Of a DNA stretch of 28,783 nucleotides, positions 1-9,159 are shown in pieces. Made by a program: the position numbers and the translations under genes. Within the stretch, counting starts at the first letter, position 1; the number at the start of each line of letters is the position of its first letter. The stretch lies in the NCBI GenBank assembly GCA_905479795.1, contig CAJQNX010000048.1:1-28783 (forward strand). The letters run 5' to 3'. Below the pieces are notes generated by a model. It did not search any database. It was not told the origin of the DNA and saw only the letters and a list, made by a program, of their open reading frames with translations. The DNA is from an uncultured Candidatus Midichloriaceae bacterium. Lineage in GTDB: Bacteria > Pseudomonadota > Alphaproteobacteria > Rickettsiales > Midichloriaceae.

Positions 1-28
1 ATCGTAATTATTTAAGTTGATCATTTTT

Positions 29-715
29 TTAATAATAATTTTTTCCAATTTCTATTTCTGATTTACCATTTTGCGTTCTCCATTTATTAGTGTCTCTTAA
101 GGAATAAACACAACCACAAAATTCTTGTTTGTAAAAACTTTCATCTTTTGCTATCTCATACATCCTTGAACTACCACCACCTTTTCTCCAATTATATGTC
201 CAATAACTAATTCCAGGATATTTAGAAGCTGATTTTATGCCACATTCATTGATTTGTTCCATATTTTTCCACCTTGAGATGCCAAGGGAACTTGAAATGA
301 TTTCAAATCCATTCTCATATGCAAATAGCGCTGTTCTATCAAATCTCATATCAAAACACATCGTGCATCTCTTTCCTCTTTCAGGTTCAAGTTCCAAACC
401 TTTTGCTCTTTTGAACCAGTTTTGAACATCATAATCAGCATCAATGAAATCTATCCCCAATTTTTTAGCATACTTTACATTTTCATCTTTTCTAATTTCA
501 TATTCTTTTTTAGGATGAATATTAGGATTGTAAAAAAATATTGTTAAGTTGATTCCTGATTCTACCATGGCCTGAATGACTTCTCCAGAACAAGGAGCGC
601 AACAAGAGTGTAGTAGAACCTTTGCATTTTCTTTTGGCGAAACTAATTTTTCTCTTTTATTCAAGGTATGCACATCTAAAACAGTTGATAAATGCATAGT
701 ACATAATTTATGCAT
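29..715 (-). CDS. queH: epoxyqueuosine reductase QueH (DUF208)
   Basis: QueH reduces epoxyqueuosine to queuosine, the last step of making the modified base at the tRNA wobble position; it is an iron-sulfur enzyme unrelated to QueG. The protein shows the family signature HSCCAPCSGE with the adjacent cysteine pair at about residues 38-39, then FFYNPNIHP, then a second cysteine pair in GKRCTMCFDMR (about 117 and 120), and a C-terminal FCGCVYSL. These supply the expected metal and cluster ligands. The frame opens at a TTG at 724; I prefer the ATG at 715, but neither has a good ribosome binding site and the ATG at 697 is also possible. No other queuosine genes are in the window, so precursor supply cannot be judged here. 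Confidence 0.9.
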   Translation of the reverse strand: MHKLCTMHLSTVLDVHTLNKREKLVSPKENAKVLLHSCCAPCSGEVIQAMVESGINLTIFFYNPNIHPKKEYEIRKDENVKYAKKLGIDFIDADYDVQNWFKRAKGLELEPERGKRCTMCFDMRFDRTALFAYENGFEIISSSLGISRWKNMEQINECGIKSASKYPGISYWTYNWRKGGGSSRMYEIAKDESFYKQEFCGCVYSLRDTNKWRTQNGKSEIEIGKNYY

Positions 716-881
716 TTTATTCAATCATTGTTATCATTTTATGAAATAGTAATGAATCAAATGCTTATGCAATTTCTATTACTGCTTTTTTCAAATCCAT
801 TTTTTACCAACCTCTCCCCAACACAATACTTATTGTTGATATTTAAGTGATAAAAAAATATTATTAATAATAAACAGGGGG

Positions 882-2195
882 TTATTTATGCGGTGATTGT
901 ATTTCTTTTTTTTGTCTATCTAAATTAACCATTTCTATAAATGAAGTTGGCTTATTATCTATTAACTCATATTGTTTGCTTTGTTGGGGTTCAACAATAT
1001 TTATCTTATCTTTTATTAAGCCTAGAATTGCTGTTTCATTTGTAGGTAATTGCATAAATTCTGGTAATATTTGATTTATAGCATGCGCTATTGCTAAAAA
1101 AACCCTTTTTAAAGAAGCGGCATCAGGATTGGAGCTGAAGGGATTCCAAGTATCTCTATGGTTTAAGTCATAAAGATTTATTTTCCTCTGACCCGTACAA
1201 ACCTCTATAAAATATTTTGGATTTTCTTTTACAATATTTTTAAATTTATTACTATCTAATGTCCATTCCTTAGTATTTTCATCTTTGGTAATGCAAAGAT
1301 CAATTTTTAACTCAGTTGCAAAATTTTTTAAAGAGGTTTGTCTTTCTTTCATAGTGCTGGTTAAATGAGTTTTGATAGTAGCAGAAATATCATCATCCTT
1401 TTTGAATGTTACTCCAAGCCTCTCTCCAAATTGTCTTAGTGCTTCAGGAGAATAAAATGTTTCTACCTCTTTAAGAGATTTTGATATAGTGTCAGCTATA
1501 TTAAACTTTGCAACCCTTTCCAGCTCTTGAATAAAATTATCATTTAACTTCATCTCTCTGGGAAATTCCCTAAAATGATTTGTGGGACCAAATCCTGGTA
1601 AATGCTCTGATATTGAATGCGGATTTATCTCTCCTTTTAAAGCCTCAAATGCAGCTCCAAAATCTATACGTACCAATTTTGGATCTTTAGTTTGCTCTCT
1701 TACTACGCCTATATTTCCCCAATGAACATCAAAATCTCCGATCAATAATGATGTAGCCATAACTTTAGGAAAACCAGTGTAACCGCTCTCTTGTAATCCT
1801 TGTCTAAATATATCTTTTTCACTACCAATAGAGCCTACTGCCCTAGGTCTATCTTTTGGCGGTGTGAGACCTACCTCTTCATAGATATCTTTATATAAAT
1901 CTTTATAGTTATCAAAGAAAACAGAAACTAAATATACGTCAGAATCTTTTTCAACACCCTCTGTTGATTCAGGAATTCTTGCTAAATGTAATTCAGGGGA
2001 GTGATCTTTAACAGTTGCATTGTGTATTCTAGCGCCCAAAAATTCAGCTATATCCTGGGCATAATTATCTTGCTTAACTAAAGCTACCTTATCTCCAGAC
2101 TTATAAACGCCACCAAAATTACCAGAAGGTCTCGCTCCTCCTTCTTTCTTACCAATTTTCTCCCAACTTGCATTATTTATAATTACCTCACCCAT
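882..2195 (-). CDS. phosphoinositide-kinase-like protein, candidate secreted effector
   Basis: About 437 residues, no signal peptide or membrane segment. From the ATG at 2195, a glycine-rich loop SGNFGGVYK lies at 24-32, followed by a candidate ATP-binding lysine in VALVK (41). A catalytic-loop-like motif GDFDVHWGN is at 153-161 (D154, H158, N161) and a metal-binding-like RIDFGAAF at about 176-183 (D178). The spacing and the D-x3-H-x2-N plus IDFG pair resemble PI3/PI4-kinase catalytic and activation loops (GDRHxxN...HIDFG). Secreted lipid kinases of intracellular bacteria, such as LepB of Legionella and Risk1 of Rickettsia, are the comparison I have in mind; that link is inference. The C-terminal 250 residues are unrecognised and largely helical. 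A GTG at 2216 would add seven residues; the ATG has a weak GGTAAG upstream. It stands alone, divergent from nuoJ. Confidence 0.7.
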   Translation of the reverse strand: MGEVIINNASWEKIGKKEGGARPSGNFGGVYKSGDKVALVKQDNYAQDIAEFLGARIHNATVKDHSPELHLARIPESTEGVEKDSDVYLVSVFFDNYKDLYKDIYEEVGLTPPKDRPRAVGSIGSEKDIFRQGLQESGYTGFPKVMATSLLIGDFDVHWGNIGVVREQTKDPKLVRIDFGAAFEALKGEINPHSISEHLPGFGPTNHFREFPREMKLNDNFIQELERVAKFNIADTISKSLKEVETFYSPEALRQFGERLGVTFKKDDDISATIKTHLTSTMKERQTSLKNFATELKIDLCITKDENTKEWTLDSNKFKNIVKENPKYFIEVCTGQRKINLYDLNHRDTWNPFSSNPDAASLKRVFLAIAHAINQILPEFMQLPTNETAILGLIKDKINIVEPQQSKQYELIDNKPTSFIEMVNLDRQKKEIQSPHK

Positions 2196-2274
2196 GCGCT
2201 TACCAAATAAAATCACATAAGTTCAGTCTATTTAGAAAAAATAATTGCGTCAAATTAAATAACTTGATTTATTG

Positions 2275-2283
2275 TGGTATAAT
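2275..2283 (+). promoter_or_regulatory. extended -10 promoter upstream of nuoJ
   Basis: A perfect TATAAT at 2278-2283 is preceded by TGG at 2275-2277, giving the extended -10 form TGnTATAAT. The -35 region is poor (TTAAAT at 2255-2260, spacer 17), as is common for extended -10 promoters. The start of transcription would fall near 2290, about 45 bases before the nuoJ ATG. This is the only good promoter I see for the run of ten tightly packed genes downstream. Confidence 0.6.
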
Positions 2284-2335
2284 CTTATAAATTGAACATG
2301 TAAACTTGAACACTTAACTTACAAAACTATTTAGA

Positions 2336-2950
2336 ATGATTTCATTTTTAGTATATTTTTCAATGGCGATGATATTATTCGCATCACTAATGGTGATTTC
2401 TTCAAGAAATCCAATCTATTCGGTATTGTTTTTAATACTAACTTTTTTTTGTTCTTCAGGTCTGATGGTGATGTTAGAAGCAGAGTATATTGCAATGATA
2501 ATAATTATTGTGTATGTAGGAGCGGTGGTGATATTATTTTTGTTTGTGATTATGATGCTTGACGTTAGTAATTCTGATTTCAAAACATCGTCCACTAAAA
2601 CAATGCCGTATGTAGTGTTATCAGCGATGATATTTTTAGCCGTCTTTATTTATGCGCTATATAAATCAAAGGTAAACTTTGAAGCTATAACTCTTTTAAA
2701 TAACAAAGATGCAGAATTATTTGAAAATTCATTAAGATATATTGGAACTAGATTGTACACAGAATACATATTAGAATTTCAAATTGCAGGAGTAATATTG
2801 TTTTTAGCTATGATTGGTTCAATAACATTGGTACATAGAAAATCAAATAGGTTAGTTAAGAAGCAAAATATTACCGATCAAATAATGAGGAGCAAAAAGG
2901 AATCAATAGATTTAGTAGATGTTAAGTCAAGATCGGGAGTCAAAATATGA
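2336..2950 (+). CDS. nuoJ: NADH-quinone oxidoreductase subunit J
   Basis: NuoJ (204 residues) is a membrane subunit of respiratory complex I. It has five predicted membrane segments, with the characteristic conserved stretch AEYIAMIIIIVYVGAVVILF in the third. The C-terminus after the last segment (VHRKSNR onward) is a charged tail of about 40 residues. It is the first gene of nuoJKLMN and overlaps nuoK by four bases (ATGA), which implies translational coupling. The peripheral-arm genes (nuoA-I) are not in the window, in line with the split nuo clusters known from Rickettsia. Confidence 0.96.
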   Translation: MISFLVYFSMAMILFASLMVISSRNPIYSVLFLILTFFCSSGLMVMLEAEYIAMIIIIVYVGAVVILFLFVIMMLDVSNSDFKTSSTKTMPYVVLSAMIFLAVFIYALYKSKVNFEAITLLNNKDAELFENSLRYIGTRLYTEYILEFQIAGVILFLAMIGSITLVHRKSNRLVKKQNITDQIMRSKKESIDLVDVKSRSGVKI

Positions 2951-3276
2951 TAAATAATTTATTAATTGGTGACGTTTCAATTAATCACTTTCTAATTTTC
3001 ACATCCATATTGTTTTTAATTGGTATATGCGGAATAATGATTAATAAAAAAAGTATAATCAATATTTTGTTTTCAATAGAAATTATGCTACTTTCTGTAA
3101 ATTTAAATTTTTTAGCTTTTGCAAAAATGCTTCAAGATATTACAGGGCACATTTTTGTAATATTTATACTAACTATAGCTGCAGCTGAAGCGGCAATTGG
3201 CCTTGCAATATTAGTTTTGTTTTTTAGAAATAAAAAAAGTATTAATATAGATAAAACTAAAGATTTAAGAGGATAG
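2947..3276 (+). CDS. nuoK: NADH-quinone oxidoreductase subunit K
   Basis: NuoK (109 residues) is the small three-helix membrane subunit of complex I, homologous to mitochondrial ND4L. The two buried glutamates needed for proton transfer are present: E45 in IEIMLLSVNLNFLAF and E81 in AAAEAAIGLAI, equivalent to E36 and E72 of E. coli. The start codon overlaps the nuoJ stop by four bases, and nuoL starts nine bases downstream, so it is co-translated with its neighbours. Confidence 0.96.
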   Translation: MINNLLIGDVSINHFLIFTSILFLIGICGIMINKKSIINILFSIEIMLLSVNLNFLAFAKMLQDITGHIFVIFILTIAAAEAAIGLAILVLFFRNKKSINIDKTKDLRG

Positions 3277-3284
3277 AAAGCATT

Positions 3285-5219
3285 ATGTTTAGTATTAAAT
3301 ATTTAGCAATATACACACTGTTCTTACCTATAATAGCTTCTGCTATTGTTGGTTTAAGTACACGCTCTTTAACAGCAAGGATAGCTCAAATTATAACTAC
3401 ATCTGCAATTTTTGCTTCTACAATTCTTTCTATCATAATATTTGATTATGTAGCATTGAAGCAAAATGTAGTGCACATAAAATTATTAAAATGGGTGGAT
3501 ATATCATTTTTTAAAGCTTATTGGTCCATTTATATAGATTCAATCACAGCTGTTATGCTAGTGGTGGTGAATTTAGTATCATTCTTAGTTCATGTATATT
3601 CAATTGGTTATATGTCTCATGACACACATAAGCAGAGATTTATGGCATACTTATCTCTTTTTACATTTTTCATGCTGGTCTTGGTAACATCAGATAACTT
3701 GTTACAGCTTTTTGTTGGATGGGAAGGTGTTGGACTTAGTTCATTTTTATTAATAGGATTTTGGTTTAAGAAAAAAAGTGCTGCAAATGCAGCTATAAAA
3801 GCTTTTTTAGTTAATAGGGTAGGTGATATAGGGCTAGCACTATCTATAATTTTGATCGCCTTAACCTTTAAAACTATTGAATATCAACAAATTTTTGCAA
3901 ATTTAGATAGGGTATACGATACATATTTTTCATTATTTGGAATAGATTTTTCCACCATTGACACAATTTGCATATTGATGTTTATAGGTTGTATGGGTAA
4001 ATCAGCACAACTAGGGTTACACACATGGTTACCAGATGCTATGGAAGGTCCAACCCCTGTATCAGCCTTGATTCATGCAGCAACAATGGTTACAGCAGGA
4101 GTATTCCTGCTAGTTAGATGCTCTTTTATATTTGAGCATTCACAAATTGCATTAAATATTATAACAATTATCGGGGCGGTAACTTGTTTGTTTGCTGCAT
4201 CCATTGCTATTGTCCAAACTGACATTAAGAAGATTATTGCTTATTCAACTTGCAGCCAATTAGGCTATATGTTTTTTGCTTGTGGAGTTTCTGCCTATTC
4301 AGTAGCAATGTTCCATCTAATGACGCATGCATTTTTCAAGGCTTTATTGTTTTTGGGGGCAGGGAGTGTAATTCATGCAATAAATAATGAGCAAGACATA
4401 AGAAAAATGGGTGGATTATATAAATTGTTACCATATTCATATATTTTAATGTGGGTAGGCTCTCTTGCCCTTGCTGGAATATTTCCATTTGCCGGCTATT
4501 TTTCTAAAGATTTGATATTAGAAAGTGCATATTTATCTCAAATAGGATTTGGAGATTTTGCATTTTGGATGGGTATTGCTGCCGCTTTCTTAACCGCTCT
4601 TTATTCTTGGAGGTTAATCATAGTAGTCTTCCATGGAGAATCAAAATTAGAAAAAAATGTTATTAAAAATATTCATGAAGCACCAAGTTCAATGATGATT
4701 CCAATGATTATTTTAGCTCTAGGCGCGATGTTTAGTGGTGGTATTGGTGAATATATATTGAAAATGGCAAATTCTTCTAGTAGTTTTTGGAATGGTGCTA
4801 TAGCAAGCGTTATGAAGCATGAGGGTGACGTTCATATTATATCTATATTTATAAAATATTTACCATTGATCGTAGGACTTTTAGGTATTGTAATTGCCTA
4901 TGTAATTTATTGGAATAATAAAAATTTATCAAATTTTGTATCAGATAAGCTCAAGTTAATACATAGAATCTTACTAAATAAATATTATTTTGATGAAATT
5001 TATAACTCTCTGTTTGTAAGTTGCATTAAAAAAATTAGTAATTTATTTTGGAATATTATTGATAATAGTATTATTGATGGGATACCAAACAGCTTAGCTA
5101 GGATTGTATATAATTTTTCCAAAGTGTCACGTAATTTGCAAACAGGAGTGATATACCACTATTCATTTATTATGTTTATTGGTGTATTAACAATGATTTG
5201 TTTTGTTGTATTTAATTAA
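3285..5219 (+). CDS. nuoL: NADH-quinone oxidoreductase subunit L
   Basis: NuoL (644 residues) is the distal antiporter-like proton-pumping subunit of complex I, homologous to ND5. It has about 16 membrane segments and the usual long C-terminal extension that forms the lateral helix. The pumping residues are in place: E147 in LFVGWEGVGLSSF and K239 in GCMGKSAQLGLHTWLPDAM, followed by EGPTPVSALIHAATMVTAG, which is diagnostic of the family. It sits between nuoK (8-base gap) and nuoM. Nothing suggests loss of function. Confidence 0.97.
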   Translation: MFSIKYLAIYTLFLPIIASAIVGLSTRSLTARIAQIITTSAIFASTILSIIIFDYVALKQNVVHIKLLKWVDISFFKAYWSIYIDSITAVMLVVVNLVSFLVHVYSIGYMSHDTHKQRFMAYLSLFTFFMLVLVTSDNLLQLFVGWEGVGLSSFLLIGFWFKKKSAANAAIKAFLVNRVGDIGLALSIILIALTFKTIEYQQIFANLDRVYDTYFSLFGIDFSTIDTICILMFIGCMGKSAQLGLHTWLPDAMEGPTPVSALIHAATMVTAGVFLLVRCSFIFEHSQIALNIITIIGAVTCLFAASIAIVQTDIKKIIAYSTCSQLGYMFFACGVSAYSVAMFHLMTHAFFKALLFLGAGSVIHAINNEQDIRKMGGLYKLLPYSYILMWVGSLALAGIFPFAGYFSKDLILESAYLSQIGFGDFAFWMGIAAAFLTALYSWRLIIVVFHGESKLEKNVIKNIHEAPSSMMIPMIILALGAMFSGGIGEYILKMANSSSSFWNGAIASVMKHEGDVHIISIFIKYLPLIVGLLGIVIAYVIYWNNKNLSNFVSDKLKLIHRILLNKYYFDEIYNSLFVSCIKKISNLFWNIIDNSIIDGIPNSLARIVYNFSKVSRNLQTGVIYHYSFIMFIGVLTMICFVVFN

Positions 5220-5220
5220 T

Positions 5221-6720
5221 ATGAATAGTATGCCAATTTTAACATATTTAATATTTTTACCATTATTAGGTTCAATCTTAATATATTTGGTTAATATTTT
5301 TAATAAAAATTTAAATACTGCTGTTTACGCTGTTATTTCAGCAATTCAATTATTACTAGGGATTTTTATGTGGTCGATGTTTGATCCAAAAAATCCAAAT
5401 TTTCAATTTGAAGAAAAATTTATATGGTTTGAACAATGGAATGTGTATTATTCACTAGGTATTGACTCCTTTTCTCTTTATTTTATATTATTGACAATTT
5501 TTCTCATCCCCATATGCATATTTGTAGGCTTGAGGTCTGCAAAAGAAAACAAAACCCTTTTTATATCACTTTTCTTTATATTAGAATCATGTGTTATTGG
5601 TGTTTTTTCTGCAAAAGATCTAATTTTATTTTATGTATTCTTTGAGGCATTTTTAATCCCTATGTATTTCATTATTGGGATATGGGGAAGTAAAAATAGA
5701 GTTTATGCTTCTATTAAATTTTTTATTTACACTCTCTTTGGTTCAATTTTAATGCTATTGGCAATTTCCTATATATTTATTAATGAGCCTACTACCGACA
5801 TCTCAGAATTAAGCAAATATTTGCGAAATTATCCATTTGAAACTCAAAAATTATTATGGATTGCCTTTTTTGTTTCTTTTGCAATAAAAATTCCTTTGTG
5901 GCCATTTCATACTTGGTTACCAGACGCTCATGTTGAAGCTCCAACAAGTGGTTCTGTAATATTAGCAGGAGTGTTATTAAAAGTGGGTGGCTATGGTTTA
6001 CTTAGATTTAATCTACCAATGTTTCCTGATGCATCAATATATTTTGCTGAATATGTATGGTGGTTAAGCATAATTGCGGTTATATACACATCAATTATAG
6101 CCTTAATGCAAACTAATATGAAAAAAATGATTGCATATTCATCTGTTGCACATATGGGATATGTTGTTGCAGGTATCTTTACATTTAGTCAAATTGGAAT
6201 ACAAGGTGCAGTCTTTCAAATGATAAGTCATGGCTTGGTTTCTAGTGCACTTTTTCTATGTGTAGGAATTTTATATGAGCAGACGCATACAAAAGAAATT
6301 GAACATTACCAGGGATTAGCTCAAAGAATGCCTAAATTTTCTTTATTGTTCACTGTATTTGTAATGGCATCGATAGGTTTGCCAATTACATCTGGTTTTG
6401 TAGGTGAATTTTTGGTTTTACTAGGAGCCTTTGAAGTAAAAACCTTATATGGAGTACTATTAGCCTTAGGTATGGTATTAGGAGCCTCCTATATGCTTTG
6501 GCTATATATTAGGATAATTTTTGGAGACCAAGAGAAAGTATTGCAGATTTTAAGGGATATAAAAACACCTGATCGCATAATATTAACTTTGATTGCTATA
6601 ATGGTAATCTTTATAGGAATTTACCCAAAAATAATTAATGACTATTCATTAAAAAATTCAGTAAATCTAGCTCACTCAATGAATTTGTCTGAAGCTACAA
6701 AATCAAATAATGGACTATGA
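5221..6720 (+). CDS. nuoM: NADH-quinone oxidoreductase subunit M
   Basis: NuoM (499 residues from this start) is the middle antiporter-like subunit of complex I, homologous to ND4. E142 in FYVFFEAFLIPMYF and K223 in AIKIPLWPFHTWLPDAH match the essential E144 and K234 of E. coli, and EAPTSGSVILAGVLLKVGGYG is typical of the family. The frame is open back to a TTG at 5203 that would overlap nuoL, but the ATG at 5221, one base after the nuoL stop, gives the usual N-terminus; the ATG at 5230 is also possible. It overlaps nuoN by 11 bases. Confidence 0.96.
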   Translation: MNSMPILTYLIFLPLLGSILIYLVNIFNKNLNTAVYAVISAIQLLLGIFMWSMFDPKNPNFQFEEKFIWFEQWNVYYSLGIDSFSLYFILLTIFLIPICIFVGLRSAKENKTLFISLFFILESCVIGVFSAKDLILFYVFFEAFLIPMYFIIGIWGSKNRVYASIKFFIYTLFGSILMLLAISYIFINEPTTDISELSKYLRNYPFETQKLLWIAFFVSFAIKIPLWPFHTWLPDAHVEAPTSGSVILAGVLLKVGGYGLLRFNLPMFPDASIYFAEYVWWLSIIAVIYTSIIALMQTNMKKMIAYSSVAHMGYVVAGIFTFSQIGIQGAVFQMISHGLVSSALFLCVGILYEQTHTKEIEHYQGLAQRMPKFSLLFTVFVMASIGLPITSGFVGEFLVLLGAFEVKTLYGVLLALGMVLGASYMLWLYIRIIFGDQEKVLQILRDIKTPDRIILTLIAIMVIFIGIYPKIINDYSLKNSVNLAHSMNLSEATKSNNGL

Positions 6721-8194
6721 GATGATATTAAAAACTTTATTAACTAACATATATTATATTTCACCAGAAGTTATAATATTGCTTGGAATTTTTATATCTA
6801 CCTTAACAGGTTTGTTTATCAAAAAAAATCCCGTTAGAACTGCAAGCAATCTTATAATTTTAACTTTCATTATTAGTGTTTATCAAATTTTAAGTATTGG
6901 TGAAGGCCAGCATTTATTATTTAATAATTCTATAATTGTATCTAACTTTACTCAATTTAGTAAAGTTATAATATTGTTATGTAACTGCGTCGTTCTCATA
7001 ATATTTTCTTATTTTGGCTATAAATCAACTAATAAATTAGCATCTTTTGAGATACCAATACTAATTGCATTATCAACACTCGGAATGTGTATTTTTGTTA
7101 GTAGTAACAGCCTATTAACCTTTTATTTAGGATTGGAATTGTTTAGCCTAGCCTTATATATACTAATTGCAACAAACAAAAGTAATAGCAAGTCAATTGA
7201 GGCAAGTTTAAAATACTTCATTTTAGGTGCTATCAGCTCAGGGGTATTTTTATTTGGAGCATCTTTAATTTATGGAAATTCTGGCACAATTAATTTTGAT
7301 GAAATAAGCTTTATATACCTCACAAACTATTGTACAAATTTTTGTATTTATAGCCAAAATTTAGTGTTTTTAACAGGATTAATTTTACTTATAACCACCG
7401 TGCTATTCAAACTTTCATTAGTTCCTTTTCATAATTGGACTCCTGATGTATACGAAGGTTCACCAAGTTCAATTACTGTGCTTTTAGCTTCCTCCGCTAA
7501 ATTTGCTGCATTAGTAATCTTCTTAAGATTAGTGTTTGAACCATTGATAATGATTAAAGAACAATTACAGCAAATATTAATAGTTGTTTCAATTTTATCC
7601 ATTTTATTTGGAAATATTGTAGCTTTGATACAAAGCAACATCAAAAGATTACTTGCCTACAGCGCTATTGGTAACATGGGGTTTATTTTAATGAGTGTAG
7701 TGTCTTATACTAAAAGTGATTTAAAATATACGATTTTCTATGCAATAACCTATATAATTCAAATTCTCACATTCTTTGCTTTGATTATAGTTTTAAAGCG
7801 AAAATCAAATTTTAATTTTAAATTAGATAAGCTAAAAGGTTTATCTAAAAATAATTCTTATATTTGCTTCTCATTAGCTGTTGTATTATTTTCAATGGCA
7901 GGAATACCACCTTTAGCAGGGTTTTGGGCTAAATTTTATATATTTATTATATTAATAAAATCAAACGCCTATTATTTAGCTATTATAGCTTTCATTGCAA
8001 CAGTTATTGGTGCTTTTTATTATATAAATATAATTAGGAAAATGTATTTTGATAAAGAGCAAAAGGATTTAATTACACCAAAAATCAAATTAAATTTCAT
8101 AGAAATTTTGGTTATTGCATTGGGAGTTGCGTTTAACATTTTGTATATATTATTTCCATCGTATATGCTAAAAATAATTAGTCATTATGTATAA
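6710..8194 (+). CDS. nuoN: NADH-quinone oxidoreductase subunit N
   Basis: NuoN (494 residues) is the third antiporter-like subunit of complex I, homologous to ND2. E143 in FYLGLELFSLALYIL and K234 in LFKLSLVPFHNWTPDVYEGSP are the expected proton-path residues. The start overlaps the nuoM stop by 11 bases; an ATG at 6722 would avoid overlap and shorten the protein by four residues. It closes the nuoJKLMN run and is followed after 18 bases by coaX. In many alphaproteobacteria birA stands between nuoN and coaX; it is absent here. Confidence 0.96.
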   Translation: MDYEMILKTLLTNIYYISPEVIILLGIFISTLTGLFIKKNPVRTASNLIILTFIISVYQILSIGEGQHLLFNNSIIVSNFTQFSKVIILLCNCVVLIIFSYFGYKSTNKLASFEIPILIALSTLGMCIFVSSNSLLTFYLGLELFSLALYILIATNKSNSKSIEASLKYFILGAISSGVFLFGASLIYGNSGTINFDEISFIYLTNYCTNFCIYSQNLVFLTGLILLITTVLFKLSLVPFHNWTPDVYEGSPSSITVLLASSAKFAALVIFLRLVFEPLIMIKEQLQQILIVVSILSILFGNIVALIQSNIKRLLAYSAIGNMGFILMSVVSYTKSDLKYTIFYAITYIIQILTFFALIIVLKRKSNFNFKLDKLKGLSKNNSYICFSLAVVLFSMAGIPPLAGFWAKFYIFIILIKSNAYYLAIIAFIATVIGAFYYINIIRKMYFDKEQKDLITPKIKLNFIEILVIALGVAFNILYILFPSYMLKIISHYV

Positions 8195-8212
8195 AATTTT
8201 AATAGGTAAATT

Positions 8213-8983
8213 ATGTTGTTAGCCATTGATATAGGTAATAGTGACGTTACTATTGGAATGTTTGAAAAAAATCAAATTGTAAATAAATGGAGAATTAGCA
8301 CTCCTAAGCACTGTACTGAAGATGAATATGCAAGTAAGATATTGCCATTTTTTCAACATGCGGAAATTGATTGCACAAAAATTAAAGGAGTGATAATTTC
8401 ATCTGTGGTTAGAAGTGTTACTAAGACAATGGCAATATTTATTGAAAAATACATAAAATTAACGCCAATAATTGCCTCTGAAATAAAGCATGATCTAAAT
8501 ATCAAAATTGATAATCCAAAAACATTAGGATCAGATATTTTAGCAAATGCAATTGCAGTTAATAAACTTTATAATGAAAATTGTATATTTATCTCTTTTG
8601 GTACTGCATTAGTAATAAGTGTAGTTACAAAAAGCAAAGATTTATTAGGAGTTTTGATTATGCCTGGTATGCACACTGCGCTTAATGGATTAATTCAAAA
8701 TGCTGATCAACTATCACATACTAATCTTTCTAAACCTGACCATATACTTGGCAAAAATACTGAAGATTCAATTAGATCAGGAATGTTTTATTTGTATAAA
8801 AAATCTGTGAATGGAATTATTAATAAAATTAAACAAGATTTAGATTTAAACTTTAGGGTCATTGCTACTGGAGGCAATGCAAATTTAATTCAAGGTGAAA
8901 TTAAGTCTATTGATATATTTGAACAAAATTTAACTTTAGAAGGGCTGAAGTTTTTATATGAAATGTATAAGAATAAAGAATGA
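8213..8983 (+). CDS. coaX: type III pantothenate kinase, active-site substitutions
   Basis: CoaX phosphorylates pantothenate, the first step of coenzyme A synthesis. The 256-residue protein has the normal family length and architecture: phosphate-binding AIDIGNSDVTIG near residue 4, a LGSDILANA segment at 105-113 in place of the usual GADRxANA, PGMHTAL at 151-157, GKNTEDSIRSG, and ATGGNANLI near the end. Two family positions differ: the arginine after D108 is isoleucine, and the usual DFGTAT reads SFGTAL, so the metal-binding aspartate is serine (S128). The GG before IxPG reads GV. The gene is intact and embedded in the nuo run, so it is probably expressed, but its kinase activity is doubtful. 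The start has AGGT upstream. The last base triplet overlaps the next small gene (ATGA). Confidence 0.88.
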   Translation: MLLAIDIGNSDVTIGMFEKNQIVNKWRISTPKHCTEDEYASKILPFFQHAEIDCTKIKGVIISSVVRSVTKTMAIFIEKYIKLTPIIASEIKHDLNIKIDNPKTLGSDILANAIAVNKLYNENCIFISFGTALVISVVTKSKDLLGVLIMPGMHTALNGLIQNADQLSHTNLSKPDHILGKNTEDSIRSGMFYLYKKSVNGIINKIKQDLDLNFRVIATGGNANLIQGEIKSIDIFEQNLTLEGLKFLYEMYKNKE

Positions 8984-9159
8984 AAACAAAAGATAATAAC
9001 GTAGCATCAGATACTAGAAAAGTAAGGTGTTCTGGCTCAGAAGGAAGCCTAGGTCACCCTTTAGTATATTTAACTATCAAGAAAGAGAAAATTTCTTGCC
9101 CATATTGCAGTAGAGAGTTCACTTATAGAGATGTGATAAAAAAAGGAAAGCAGATTTAA
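8980..9159 (+). CDS. zf-CHCC zinc protein, NDUFS6-like complex I accessory subunit
   Basis: A 59-residue protein read from an ATG that overlaps the coaX stop by four bases and ending one base before the next ATG, so it is tightly coupled on both sides. It contains VRCSGSEGSLGHPLVYLTI and, ten or so residues later, ISCPYCSREF: the C-x8-H-x14-C-x2-C pattern of the zf-CHCC domain. This domain forms the C-terminal half of mitochondrial NDUFS6, a zinc-binding complex I accessory subunit that alphaproteobacteria share. Its place directly behind nuoJKLMN-coaX fits that role. The assignment to complex I is inference from family and position. Confidence 0.85.
   Translation: MKTKDNNVASDTRKVRCSGSEGSLGHPLVYLTIKKEKISCPYCSREFTYRDVIKKGKQI

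Noticed and set aside
7429..7644. Minus-strand open frame within nuoN.
   Set aside because: nuoN is intact and highly conserved here; the opposite frame is its shadow.
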